Notes under the pieces: generated by a model | What the model saw: only the letters and a program-made list of their open reading frames with translations | Databases searched by the model: none | Told to the model about the DNA's origin: nothing | Shown here: in pieces, positions 26,969-34,435 of the stretch | How positions within the stretch are numbered: the first letter of the stretch is position 1 | Layout of the letters: each line of letters opens with the position of its first letter | Position numbers and translations under genes: made by a program | IMG/VR virus record: IMGVR_UViG_3300021425_003324 | Span: 22,417-86,416 of that record | DNA length: 64,000 nt | Reading direction: 5' to 3' (one strand) | DNA from: a virus

Positions 26969-27234
26969 TGTTACCTATACTACTAAAAACTAATAGGATA
27001 ATCCAAGATTTAAATTTTTATAAAATAAAAATTAGACAAATAAAAAATGATAAAGCTAGAGATAAAGCTGATCTTTTGTTAAAAAAATTAAAAGAATATA
27101 TTGCTGATTTAGATCAAGCGCACAGAATTAGAACAGTAGGCGATTTACGACCAAATTTATTTACATATCATAGAGAACAAATTTATAAAACGAGGATGTC
27201 ATTAGATACTATAATTAAAGAAAATAACAAATGA
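26968..27234 (+). CDS. Small helical protein of unknown function
   Basis: An 88-residue protein, nearly all helical, with a lysine-rich coiled-coil-like segment (about 20-50, KDKADLLLKKLKEYIADLDQ) and a conserved-looking end (DLRPNLFTYHREQIYKTR). Short proteins of this kind occur in marine T4-like phages beside tail-completion genes; no function is known to me. It is translationally coupled at both ends: TAATG with the cupin gene and ATGA with the parvulin gene. Confidence 0.65.
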   Translation: MLPILLKTNRIIQDLNFYKIKIRQIKNDKARDKADLLLKKLKEYIADLDQAHRIRTVGDLRPNLFTYHREQIYKTRMSLDTIIKENNK

Positions 27235-27566
27235 GTTTTCCGAGAGTTAGATGCAGTCATATTTTATTAAGTCATGCAGATGCTATTGAATCTACCCATT
27301 CAAGAGATCTAGCATATGCAGTCATAGATGCAAAACGTATTATCCATGACTTACAAACTGGTGGAATATCATGGGCTACTGCCGTTAAGGAAAATAGTGC
27401 GTGTAATCGAAGTTGGTATAAAGATGGTGATTTAGGTTGGTTTGATTTAACAGATGGCGTATGCGAGGAGCTTTATTTTGCTGTAAATGCAGCGCCAAAA
27501 GACATATTACTAGACGAGCCTATTCAAACACCATATGGTATCCATATTATCGTAAGGACAGGGTAA
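27231..27566 (+). CDS. Parvulin-type peptidyl-prolyl cis-trans isomerase
   Basis: A 111-residue stand-alone parvulin domain, the enzyme that isomerises X-Pro bonds in folding proteins. Signature blocks are VRCSHILLSH (6-15), the helix KRIIHDLQTGGISWATAVKE (about 35-54), GDLGWFDLTDG (66-76) and the final strand PIQTPYGIHIIVRTG (97-111). There is no signal peptide, so it acts in the cytoplasm. It lies in the operon that starts with gp14 and gp15 and overlaps the 2OG oxygenase gene at TAATG. Assisting folding of Pro/Gly-rich virion proteins is a natural hypothesis, but unproven. Confidence 0.88.
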   Translation: MSFPRVRCSHILLSHADAIESTHSRDLAYAVIDAKRIIHDLQTGGISWATAVKENSACNRSWYKDGDLGWFDLTDGVCEELYFAVNAAPKDILLDEPIQTPYGIHIIVRTG

Positions 27567-28195
27567 TGTCTTTTGCTGATAACGTTATAAGTGTTCCTTT
27601 TTTTTCTCAAGACGAATGTAAAGAAATAGCAGCTTGGGGTTATCAGTTAGAAAATAGTCTAATAGAGAATAATTTACAAGATTACAATAAAAGTCCTGAT
27701 ATCATTCAAAGTATTACTACTGCAAATTATCAACACTATAACTTTTTCTCTTTTTTTCCTGCTTTTGCTGACAGATTTGCTGATTGCCTAACCCAATTAA
27801 AAATTGAATTAGAATGGCCTATAATTTGTCAAAGTTGGATAAACATCTATAGAAAAAATCAAGGTATTGATTGGCATACCCATCTAGGAAGGATGGGCAG
27901 GAGCTTTTCAGCAAATATATTTATTGCTGGAAAAAATACTCCTACTGTGATTTACAAACCATTTAACACGAAATCTGTAAAAGCAGAAAATATAATAGGT
28001 CAACTTCACATATTTCCATGTGAATTGTTTCATATGGTTCCGAAAAATAAATCAGATACAGATAGAATCACCATTGGAATTACCTGTCATAGTTACATGG
28101 ATATTACACGGGATTCGTTAAATCAATGGGCATTTAATTCTCAAATGTATCAAGATTCTATCATCTTAACCAATAAACATTTTTTACCTAGTTAA
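27566..28195 (+). CDS. Putative 2OG-Fe(II) oxygenase (HxH type), member 1
   Basis: I start at the ATG at 27566, which overlaps the parvulin stop (TAATG). A longer frame opens at 27461 but would read through the parvulin gene. The 209 residues have a double-stranded beta-helix oxygenase pattern: WINIYRKNQGIDWHTHLG with H104-x-H106, then GQLHIFPCELFHMVP with H156, and DRITIGITCHSYM with R167 as 2-oxoglutarate anchor. The first motif is H-x-H rather than the classical H-x-D, as in some phage oxygenases that I recall. Substrate unknown. It closes the plus-strand operon and converges with the next minus gene, overlapping four bases. Confidence 0.75.
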   Translation: MSFADNVISVPFFSQDECKEIAAWGYQLENSLIENNLQDYNKSPDIIQSITTANYQHYNFFSFFPAFADRFADCLTQLKIELEWPIICQSWINIYRKNQGIDWHTHLGRMGRSFSANIFIAGKNTPTVIYKPFNTKSVKAENIIGQLHIFPCELFHMVPKNKSDTDRITIGITCHSYMDITRDSLNQWAFNSQMYQDSIILTNKHFLPS

Positions 28196-28485
28196 TCTTC
28201 AATATCGCCTAATGGTGTAAAATTGGTTAAGACACCGCCATTAATGTTTGGATCGTTTTGCTTAATCTCTTTTTGTGCAATTTCGTTTTCGTCTTGACCT
28301 GCTTCGTATCCTATTTCTACAATTTCACAATTTTTATTAGGATGATTTTCTGCTACCCATTTTTCTGCGTTAGCTCTTGTAACCCATTTTCTAACTTCCT
28401 CATACCCGTCTAAATCTGGATCCCATGTATGCCAAACTTTTACATTTGGATGTTGTGGATGTGGTTTTTTTACTGCGAATGGCAT
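28192..28485 (-). CDS. Small hydrophilic protein of unknown function
   Basis: A 97-residue protein. The first half is basic and aromatic (PFAVKKPHPQHPNVKVWHTWD), followed by one helix with RKWVTRANAEKWVAENHP, which resembles small domains that pair a strand with a helix. The second half is acidic (EAGQDENEIAQ) and probably disordered. It has a strong Shine-Dalgarno (AAGGAGAA) and a late-promoter-like element, so it is likely well expressed. It is the last gene of the minus-strand run and I do not recognise its family. Confidence 0.6.
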   Translation of the reverse strand: MPFAVKKPHPQHPNVKVWHTWDPDLDGYEEVRKWVTRANAEKWVAENHPNKNCEIVEIGYEAGQDENEIAQKEIKQNDPNINGGVLTNFTPLGDIED

Positions 28486-28509
28486 TTTTTTGTTCTCCTT
28501 CTATAAAGA

Positions 28510-29088
28510 TTATTTATCAAAAGTATACCAACCTGTTATTATGTATTTTTCTCCTGTGTAAATAGGATTTCCCCTATGTGGATACATAAAATTAGTTGGA
28601 AATATTAATAATTTTCCTAGTTCTGGTTTAATTTTTTTTCCTTGGTATAAAAATTCAGTCTCTCCGCCTTTGTCTACATCGTTCAAATACAACATATAAT
28701 TTACAACCCTTACACTGCTTCCTATATTTTCAATTTCATTGTGCCACGGATGATATCCTTCATGTGGTAATGTTTTTTGTACACTCATTCCTTTTGCAGA
28801 ATGATCTTGGGCTTGTTTTAGGATAGAATACTTTTCTATGTACTCGTCAAAATAAATTTTATTTAAATTTTCGTAAAAATATCCACACAAATTGTAATCA
28901 TAATGATACATATTTTGGGTATGAGCCCAATCAAAAACAATTCGTTCATCTTGGTTTCGTCGTATGTCATTCAATTTATTTGTAATATTATTTTGCGACA
29001 TTATATTAAAATGTCTAATTATTTCTTCACAATATTCTTGACTATATGCATTTTTATATTCTTCTATTCCGTCATAATTGTCTATCAT
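28510..29088 (-). CDS. Prolyl-4-hydroxylase-like 2OG-Fe(II) oxygenase, member 2
   Basis: A 192-residue enzyme with a P4H-type catalytic pattern. The iron ligands are probably H116-N-E118 (YHPWHNE) and H171 (YPHRGNP), and K181 (TGEKYIITGW) would hold 2-oxoglutarate, as in prolyl 4-hydroxylases. The intervening LYLNDVDKGGETEF and PELGKLLIFPTNF are the common family segments. The classical Asp is a Glu here. The target may be prolines or other residues of phage or host proteins, or a small molecule. It overlaps the SGNH-like gene by 17 bases. Confidence 0.85.
   Translation of the reverse strand: MIDNYDGIEEYKNAYSQEYCEEIIRHFNIMSQNNITNKLNDIRRNQDERIVFDWAHTQNMYHYDYNLCGYFYENLNKIYFDEYIEKYSILKQAQDHSAKGMSVQKTLPHEGYHPWHNEIENIGSSVRVVNYMLYLNDVDKGGETEFLYQGKKIKPELGKLLIFPTNFMYPHRGNPIYTGEKYIITGWYTFDK
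28511..28518 (-). promoter_or_regulatory. Late-promoter-like element GATAAATA
   Basis: GATAAATA overlaps the 3' end (Asp-Lys-stop) of the 192-aa oxygenase gene and lies about 25 bases upstream of the 97-aa gene ATG, with AAGGAGAA between. Same pattern as at 9842. Confidence 0.5.
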
Positions 29089-29896
29089 GTATTTCTCTTA
29101 TATATGGTATATACTTTTCTGCTATCAACTCATGCGCACGATAATTGTAGTGTTCATAATCTACTTTTTCTTTTTTTATATTTTTGTATCCGATACTTTC
29201 CAAATAAGTTTCACAATCAAACTTAGCTATGTATGTTTTAGATAGTTTAGTAAAAAAATTTAATGTTTCTTTTGGAATAAAACATTTGTTATTAATATTC
29301 CAAACGTACATAGGCACGTTATTATTGGCGCAAATCATATCGCATACAGCGATATCTTTCATATAATCTTCTTGTTCTAAATGGGTATTTTGATAATGCC
29401 ACATTTGAAAATAAAGATAAGAACTACGTCTAGGATCAGGTTCGGCAATCCAAGGTGCGGTATCTCGTATGTATGGAAACATTGCCCAATCTTCAGGCCC
29501 TGCCTTTATAAAATGTTCCAAATACTTGTTTTTGACACTTAATGAAATACTCCAACGATCAATTAGATCACTGCTTGGATCTTTTTGCAAGAAAAAATCT
29601 ATTGGAAATATTTTTTTGTAATCTAAGTCAGGATTTATCACAACAGGAAATCTACCCCAATATGTGCTCTGTAAAAAAACTTCATCTATATCGTCGTATG
29701 TGTTGAAAGCATGCGCTAGGAACCTAGGGTATGCTCTATTACCTACGCCTGCACTTGCCATAATAACACATTTTTTATTATGTATTTTACTGTAAATTTC
29801 TGCATAATTATTTTTTTGCCATACATTTACAGGTTGATTTAAGTTTGTATTATTATAACCCATTGTATGACTGCAACCAACAAACAGTGTTCTCAT
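29072..29896 (-). CDS. SGNH/GDSL hydrolase-like protein
   Basis: A 274-residue protein with a likely SGNH esterase fold. The first block is FVGCSHTMG (6-13), with Ser9 as possible nucleophile in the G-x-S context. A second block has ASAGVGNRAYPR with the conserved Gly and Asn. Near residue 250 the ending DYEHYNYRAHELIAEKY is where SGNH enzymes carry their Asp and His. SGNH enzymes act on acyl or acetyl groups of glycans or lipids. A sugar-modifying or acyl-removing role fits the glycosyltransferase and carbamoyltransferase nearby. The catalytic assignment is tentative. Confidence 0.65.
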   Translation of the reverse strand: MRTLFVGCSHTMGYNNTNLNQPVNVWQKNNYAEIYSKIHNKKCVIMASAGVGNRAYPRFLAHAFNTYDDIDEVFLQSTYWGRFPVVINPDLDYKKIFPIDFFLQKDPSSDLIDRWSISLSVKNKYLEHFIKAGPEDWAMFPYIRDTAPWIAEPDPRRSSYLYFQMWHYQNTHLEQEDYMKDIAVCDMICANNNVPMYVWNINNKCFIPKETLNFFTKLSKTYIAKFDCETYLESIGYKNIKKEKVDYEHYNYRAHELIAEKYIPYIREIHDRQL

Positions 29897-30441
29897 AAAT
29901 GTTCTATACTAAAATCAATAACTAAAACTTTTCTATTATTTAATGTAGGATAAGCGCCATGCCATACTTTAGAATCCATTACTAATAATAATCCTGGAAA
30001 AGGTGTCCAATACTTAACTTCTATATCTCCTACGTTATTATAACAAAATGCAAAAAAACTTCCTTCATTATTACCTTTTTGTACAGTTTTATCAAAGTAT
30101 AAAACTGTTGTTACTCCAGTTAAACCTTTATTATGATTGTGAATTCCTTTCCAACCATTAACATAATATTCTATACTCCAAGCCATAATAGGATTATTTA
30201 TTAAGTAACTATATTTTTTTATTGTTAAAATATTGTTTACTTCTTTTTTAATAATATTTGTTAATTCTGATATATTAGATAATTCTTGTCCTATTTGATA
30301 TCCATTTACAGTTGTGCTTACACTTGGCGTAACTTTATTTGGTTCATTACTATTAAATAAATTTAAATATTTTTCATAATCAACCCATTTACTTTCTAAA
30401 ATCCAAGAATTATAAAATTCATAAAATATTTTGTTTTCCAT
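29893..30441 (-). CDS. Putative 2OG-Fe(II) oxygenase (HxH type), member 3
   Basis: A 182-residue protein. The motif KGIHNHNKGLTGVTTVLYF has H101-x-H103; the distal part has SKVWHGAYPTLNNRKVLVID with H161 and R170. The region between (GSFFAFCYNN, TPFPGLLLVMDSK) fits the beta-helix barrel. It resembles phage oxygenases of the TIGR02466 type. It overlaps the SGNH-like gene by four bases and the next upstream gene by 23 bases, so it is co-translated. Substrate unknown. Confidence 0.72.
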   Translation of the reverse strand: MENKIFYEFYNSWILESKWVDYEKYLNLFNSNEPNKVTPSVSTTVNGYQIGQELSNISELTNIIKKEVNNILTIKKYSYLINNPIMAWSIEYYVNGWKGIHNHNKGLTGVTTVLYFDKTVQKGNNEGSFFAFCYNNVGDIEVKYWTPFPGLLLVMDSKVWHGAYPTLNNRKVLVIDFSIEHL

Positions 30442-31027
30442 TTATTTTTTTTTCTTTGATTGTAAGATTAGCTGATAAAGTAATTCTTGGAACATTTTTA
30501 ACAGGTAGTACATAATGGTTAATCCAACTTGGAAAAACAAGTAGTAAACCTTGTGTTTGATAAGGTGTTATATGATGATATTCCCACCGTTTGAATATCC
30601 TATTTAACCCGCTAGCCTTAATTAAATTAAAATTAGGACATTCGAATACTAATTCGCTTACACCTTCTTTACACTGTAAAAAATATATTAAACTTAGGCT
30701 CCTACCTGGAAAAGTATGATCATGAGGTTCTTGAAATTCATCTTTGTTATAGATATTTGCCCAAAATTCATCACAAATTATTTCAAAATTTGTAATAGGC
30801 TCTAATTGATTTAGAAAATCATGCAATACAGGATTTATAGACTCAAACCATATGTTCCATGGTAGTAAATCATTTTTTTTATTTCTTATAGAAGTCTTGC
30901 TTGTGCCGTAAGACCAACTCGCATCAAAATATGTTTGATCATTGATATAAGGTTTCCATATTTCTAAAATTTCTTCATGATTTTCTATTTGTTTTTCAAA
31001 AAAATAAGATGGAAAAAATGAATGCAT
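30419..31027 (-). CDS. Putative 2OG-Fe(II) oxygenase, member 4
   Basis: A 202-residue protein with a clear barrel core. EPHDHTFPGRSLSLIYFLQ gives H102-D103-H104, and LLLVFPSWINHYVLPV supplies H171 followed by RITLSANL with R181. The N-terminal half holds helices and an aromatic segment (DASWSYGTSKTSIRN). The spacing H-x-H ... H ... R is shared with members 1, 3 and 6, pointing to one duplicated family. It starts with ATG at 31027 overlapping the next gene's stop. Substrate unknown. Confidence 0.75.
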   Translation of the reverse strand: MHSFFPSYFFEKQIENHEEILEIWKPYINDQTYFDASWSYGTSKTSIRNKKNDLLPWNIWFESINPVLHDFLNQLEPITNFEIICDEFWANIYNKDEFQEPHDHTFPGRSLSLIYFLQCKEGVSELVFECPNFNLIKASGLNRIFKRWEYHHITPYQTQGLLLVFPSWINHYVLPVKNVPRITLSANLTIKEKKINGKQNIL

Positions 31028-31503
31028 TATTTTACATTAAAAAAGAATACTTGTGTTAATCTACCAGTATTTGCAGAATCGCCAAAACCGGACAAATTAC
31101 TCGAATGCAGTTGATTTGCTTTGTAAAAAATAGCACGGTTAAATTTATTACCTATAGAATCGATTAAATTATTATTCTCAAAGAAATTAGTTCCGCTTTC
31201 AACAGGTGCATTAGGTGTAAGATACAACACACCTGCATAATCGCAGTTATCTGAATGTATCCAACTTTTACTTCCTTCTAGACATAACTGGAAACAAAAA
31301 CTATCCATAACCCATTCTATAATATTAATTCTTAAATTATTTTCTATCTTAAGTTTTATAAACTCTCTATACTGGTAATCAGCTGCTAAACTTCTTTTAC
31401 CCGGAAATGATCCTTCTACAAAAAAATCCAAGTTTAAGGCCTGTTGTCTTACTAGTTCTGGTTTTGGCAAAAAATTATCTATAACAGCAATACTTAATTC
31501 CAT
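31027..31503 (-). CDS. DUF6445-like putative 2OG-Fe(II) oxygenase, member 5
   Basis: A 158-residue protein whose pattern matches the DUF6445 family as I know it: VIDNFLPKPELVRQQALNLDF at the start (about 7-27), the iron site WIHSDNCDYAGVLYL with canonical H83-x-D85, then FYKANQLHSSNLSGFG with H133, and GRLTQVFFF with R148. The APVESGTNFF turn is also typical. It has the textbook HxD...H...R set, so activity is likely. It is arranged head-to-tail with the two flanking oxygenase genes with one- to four-base overlaps. Confidence 0.82.
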   Translation of the reverse strand: MELSIAVIDNFLPKPELVRQQALNLDFFVEGSFPGKRSLAADYQYREFIKLKIENNLRINIIEWVMDSFCFQLCLEGSKSWIHSDNCDYAGVLYLTPNAPVESGTNFFENNNLIDSIGNKFNRAIFYKANQLHSSNLSGFGDSANTGRLTQVFFFNVK

Positions 31504-32021
31504 TAATTATAATCCATGTAAACATTACCAGATATTGTAGTTCCTTTACCACCAGGTTTTACATAGTGTTCTAAAAAACTTGGAAAAATTATAATTGATC
31601 CTGCCGGCAAATTAGGTCTAAAATCTAATGGAAATTCTAAACAGTTTGTTCCTATATGATTTTGTATATCTTTATAACAGGGATTCATAAAAACTGTATT
31701 AGACACATCTACAGTTTCGTATATTATAAAACTCCAAGCTGCTTTTGGATGAATATGTATATCTTGCCAGTCATTCTCATCATACTTATTCCTCCATATT
31801 TGCCCAAAACTTGGATTCTGTCCTATAAATTTTTCACCTAAATTTTTGACAAAAATTTCTATAAGATATTCAAAAGTTTCATTTGTAATATTGTGTTTTT
31901 CAGTAAAAGTAGTAGGAGTTTCACTTAACCATATCTTTGAAAATTCTTGTTCATCTATTTGAATTTTTTCCAAATCTATTTCGTCTATAAAAATAGGTAT
32001 TGGAAAAATATTATGTACCAT
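31503..32021 (-). CDS. Putative 2OG-Fe(II) oxygenase (HxH type), member 6
   Basis: I start at the ATG at 32019-32021 (MVHNIFPIPIF), four bases after the upstream stop. The frame is open further back, to 32102, but that would overlap the preceding gene by 77 bases. The 172-residue product has WQDIHIHPKAAWSFIIYE with H89-x-H91 and PSFLEHYVKPGGKG with H152. The usual arginine after the last His is not obvious (GTTISGNVYM), so 2-oxoglutarate binding may differ. Related to members 1, 3 and 4. Confidence 0.72.
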   Translation of the reverse strand: MVHNIFPIPIFIDEIDLEKIQIDEQEFSKIWLSETPTTFTEKHNITNETFEYLIEIFVKNLGEKFIGQNPSFGQIWRNKYDENDWQDIHIHPKAAWSFIIYETVDVSNTVFMNPCYKDIQNHIGTNCLEFPLDFRPNLPAGSIIIFPSFLEHYVKPGGKGTTISGNVYMDYN

Positions 32022-32025
32022 GATA

Positions 32026-32655
32026 TTATTTAGGAGAAGGTAGCGGAATTTTCCGCATGGTTTTGAATACCAGTGTTGCTCGCAAACCTTTATAGTTTTC
32101 ATTTGGTGGTAATCCGTGATGTGGAATATTACCTTTAAATAAAAAAATTCTACCTGGAACTGGTGTGATTTTTTGCCAAGTATTATCTATTTTTATAAGT
32201 GTTTCTCCTCCCCAATGGGTATTCCAATTTTTATTTACATAATATATCCAGCTTATTCCATTATCACATGAACAATCTGTGTGCGGAACAGTGTTGTGTA
32301 TGTATTGTTGCCCATTAATTAATATTTCACCTAACTCTAACTCAAAAGGAATTAAATGTGTAATTGCATTGTAAATCATTTGAAAACAAGAATCATTCGC
32401 AATTGCACTAATTGGAGGATAAATTTGCTGTTTCAAACATGCAACTTCTAGCCACGATTCGTCAGCTCCTATATCATAATTTTTATCTATTGGATAGTTG
32501 CTAGTATGACCATAAAACCAACTGTAAGAATTAAATACTAAATCATGCACATGATTTATAAAATAATTAGGAAATAGATCATCTATAATAATAATTTGAT
32601 CTTGTGATAAATCATAATCATATAAATTTATCATTTCTTGATTGTTAATTATCAT
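32026..32655 (-). CDS. Putative 2OG-Fe(II) oxygenase (HxD type), member 7
   Basis: A 209-residue protein with a textbook set: VPHTDCSC gives H125-x-D127, THWGGETLIK is the conserved turn, PGRIFLFKGNIPHHG supplies H179 or H180, and LRATLVFKT has R192. The N-terminus (IIIIDDLFPNYFINHVHDLV) resembles the substrate-binding lid of phage and bacterial prolyl-hydroxylase-like proteins. It overlaps the carbamoyltransferase gene by 11 bases, which ties the oxygenases to the sugar-modification genes in one operon. Confidence 0.82.
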   Translation of the reverse strand: MIINNQEMINLYDYDLSQDQIIIIDDLFPNYFINHVHDLVFNSYSWFYGHTSNYPIDKNYDIGADESWLEVACLKQQIYPPISAIANDSCFQMIYNAITHLIPFELELGEILINGQQYIHNTVPHTDCSCDNGISWIYYVNKNWNTHWGGETLIKIDNTWQKITPVPGRIFLFKGNIPHHGLPPNENYKGLRATLVFKTMRKIPLPSPK

Positions 32656-34435
32656 TTTTTACAGTAATTAATTTTTCATATTCTGGCAAATATAAGTATT
32701 CTATATCACTCTTAGACAATGTAGCTAATGCATCGTCTAAAGTTTCAACTAATGGTTCGCCTGCTAAGTTAAAACTTGTGTTAAATAATATTGGCACTTT
32801 TGTTTCATTATAAAAACATTTTATTAAAGAATAGTAATGAGGATTTTGATCTTCTGTAACAGTTTGTATCCTACAGGTATTATCTACATGTACTATAGAA
32901 GGAATTTGATCTTTTGCATGATCTAAAACATCTACCGCAAACATCATGTGCGGACTTTCTGATAAACTTTTCATATCAAACCAATTAGAGGCGTGTTCTT
33001 TAAGGACTGTTCCAGCAAATGGTCTAAAATATTCTCTTTTTTTGACTTTATTAACAAAATCTTTACCATCTTTAAATCTAGGATCAAAAAGTAAAGATCT
33101 ATTTCCAAGTGCTCTTGGACCGTTTTCACTCCTACCCTGGAAAATAGCAACAATATTTTTTTGTATTAGTAAATTTACAATTTCTAATTCGTTGCAATCA
33201 CTTATTTTTGCACTATATTTTTTTGCAAGTTTTGCAATATTATCTTGTGTATAATTAGTGGGCAACCCGAGATATAAATTGTTACTTACTGTTTTGTTAT
33301 TTGAATTAGTTTTAAGATAATGTATAAAAGCTGCTGCACCAATAGCTGTTCCTGCATCGCTTGATATAGGTTCTACAAACAAAGAAATATCATGTTTTTT
33401 CAACTTATCTAAATAATAATAATTTGCAACACAATTTAATCCATAACCGCCACTTAATACAACATTTTTGTTTCCAGTTAATTCAACTGCATATAGGATT
33501 AATTCTAAAACTTTTTGTTGTGTTTCTTTTTGAACTGCAAATGCTAAATCTTTTCTATTTTGTAACTTTGTTAATTCGTGTAATTCGATATAATTTTCAT
33601 CATATAAAAAAGAGTACGGTTGTGTGTTAATTAAAGCACTGTTAGGATAAGTAGGTATAAATAAATCTTTATTAGCAGTTGGATACAAATCGTTTACAGT
33701 AAAAAAACTAGGAATATTAGGATTTTCAGCTCCATAAGAAGACAAGCCCATTGTTTTTCCAGCTTCAATTGCTTGGAATCCACAATAATTAGTTACTGCT
33801 TCATACATTTTTACTAAGCCGCAAGCAGATTCTATAATGCAAATGTGATTACCTTCTTCTTGGAATTTTGCACTGGACATATCCTCTATATATCGTGTTA
33901 CAAAAGGACCATTTCCGCCTACATGCTTCCATAAAGTTTTAAAATTATTTGGATATTCACATGAAAAGATAGTTTCCAATTCAAATAATAATTCAGACCT
34001 ACCTGTGCCTAAATCAGCTTCTAGGAATGTTCCTGCACCGTCAACTATTACAGCAGTTGCAGATTCAAATCCTGATCTATAGAAAGCACAAGCAGCATGC
34101 AATTTATGATGCATGTTGCTTAAATCTATTACTTGTGGATGCGGTCTACTTTCTGGATAGGTTTCTATTAATCTAAGTTTTCTAGCTAACCCTGTGTACA
34201 CATCATCTCCGGTATAGTCAACCATACCGGCAGTTTCTGAAAGAGGTTGGGTGTGAGCTATTACTAAAAAATCTAAATGATCAGTATAATCTAATATTTT
34301 GGTCATTGCAGCAAAAGGACCGCCGTCGTATTTTTGGCGAGATAATCTTTCTTCTTCAATTGCAAATACAATTTGTCCATTGTGCATTAGACATACACCG
34401 CCGTTATGACCTCTTGTTATTCCTGCTATCCACAT
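32645..34435 (-). CDS. Carbamoyltransferase of the NodU/CmcH family
   Basis: A 596-residue enzyme that transfers a carbamoyl group from carbamoyl phosphate (via ATP) to a hydroxyl of a sugar or antibiotic. The N-terminal Kae1-like domain begins WIAGITRGHNGGVCLM and has the EEERLSRQKYDGGP loop and a metal-binding NMHHKLHAACAFY helix (about 106-118). VLSGGYGLNCVANYYY precedes the C-terminal YrdC-like domain. That domain has GRSENGPRALGNRSLLFDPR (about 434-453), YFRPFAGTVL and an FNLAGEPLVETLDDAL segment. Length and motifs are complete, so it should be active. Carbamoyltransferases are known in marine cyanophages. Placement next to GT9 and oxygenases suggests carbamoylation of a phage-borne or host-surface glycan. 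Confidence 0.93.
   Translation of the reverse strand: MWIAGITRGHNGGVCLMHNGQIVFAIEEERLSRQKYDGGPFAAMTKILDYTDHLDFLVIAHTQPLSETAGMVDYTGDDVYTGLARKLRLIETYPESRPHPQVIDLSNMHHKLHAACAFYRSGFESATAVIVDGAGTFLEADLGTGRSELLFELETIFSCEYPNNFKTLWKHVGGNGPFVTRYIEDMSSAKFQEEGNHICIIESACGLVKMYEAVTNYCGFQAIEAGKTMGLSSYGAENPNIPSFFTVNDLYPTANKDLFIPTYPNSALINTQPYSFLYDENYIELHELTKLQNRKDLAFAVQKETQQKVLELILYAVELTGNKNVVLSGGYGLNCVANYYYLDKLKKHDISLFVEPISSDAGTAIGAAAFIHYLKTNSNNKTVSNNLYLGLPTNYTQDNIAKLAKKYSAKISDCNELEIVNLLIQKNIVAIFQGRSENGPRALGNRSLLFDPRFKDGKDFVNKVKKREYFRPFAGTVLKEHASNWFDMKSLSESPHMMFAVDVLDHAKDQIPSIVHVDNTCRIQTVTEDQNPHYYSLIKCFYNETKVPILFNTSFNLAGEPLVETLDDALATLSKSDIEYLYLPEYEKLITVKNDN

Noticed and set aside
27461-27565. Upstream extension of the plus-strand oxygenase
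   Set aside because: The extra 35 residues lie fully inside the parvulin gene; the ATG at 27566 forms a normal TAATG overlap.
32022-32102. Upstream extension of oxygenase member 6
   Set aside because: It would overlap member 7 by 77 bases with an unlike sequence; the ATG at 32021 follows the upstream stop by four bases.
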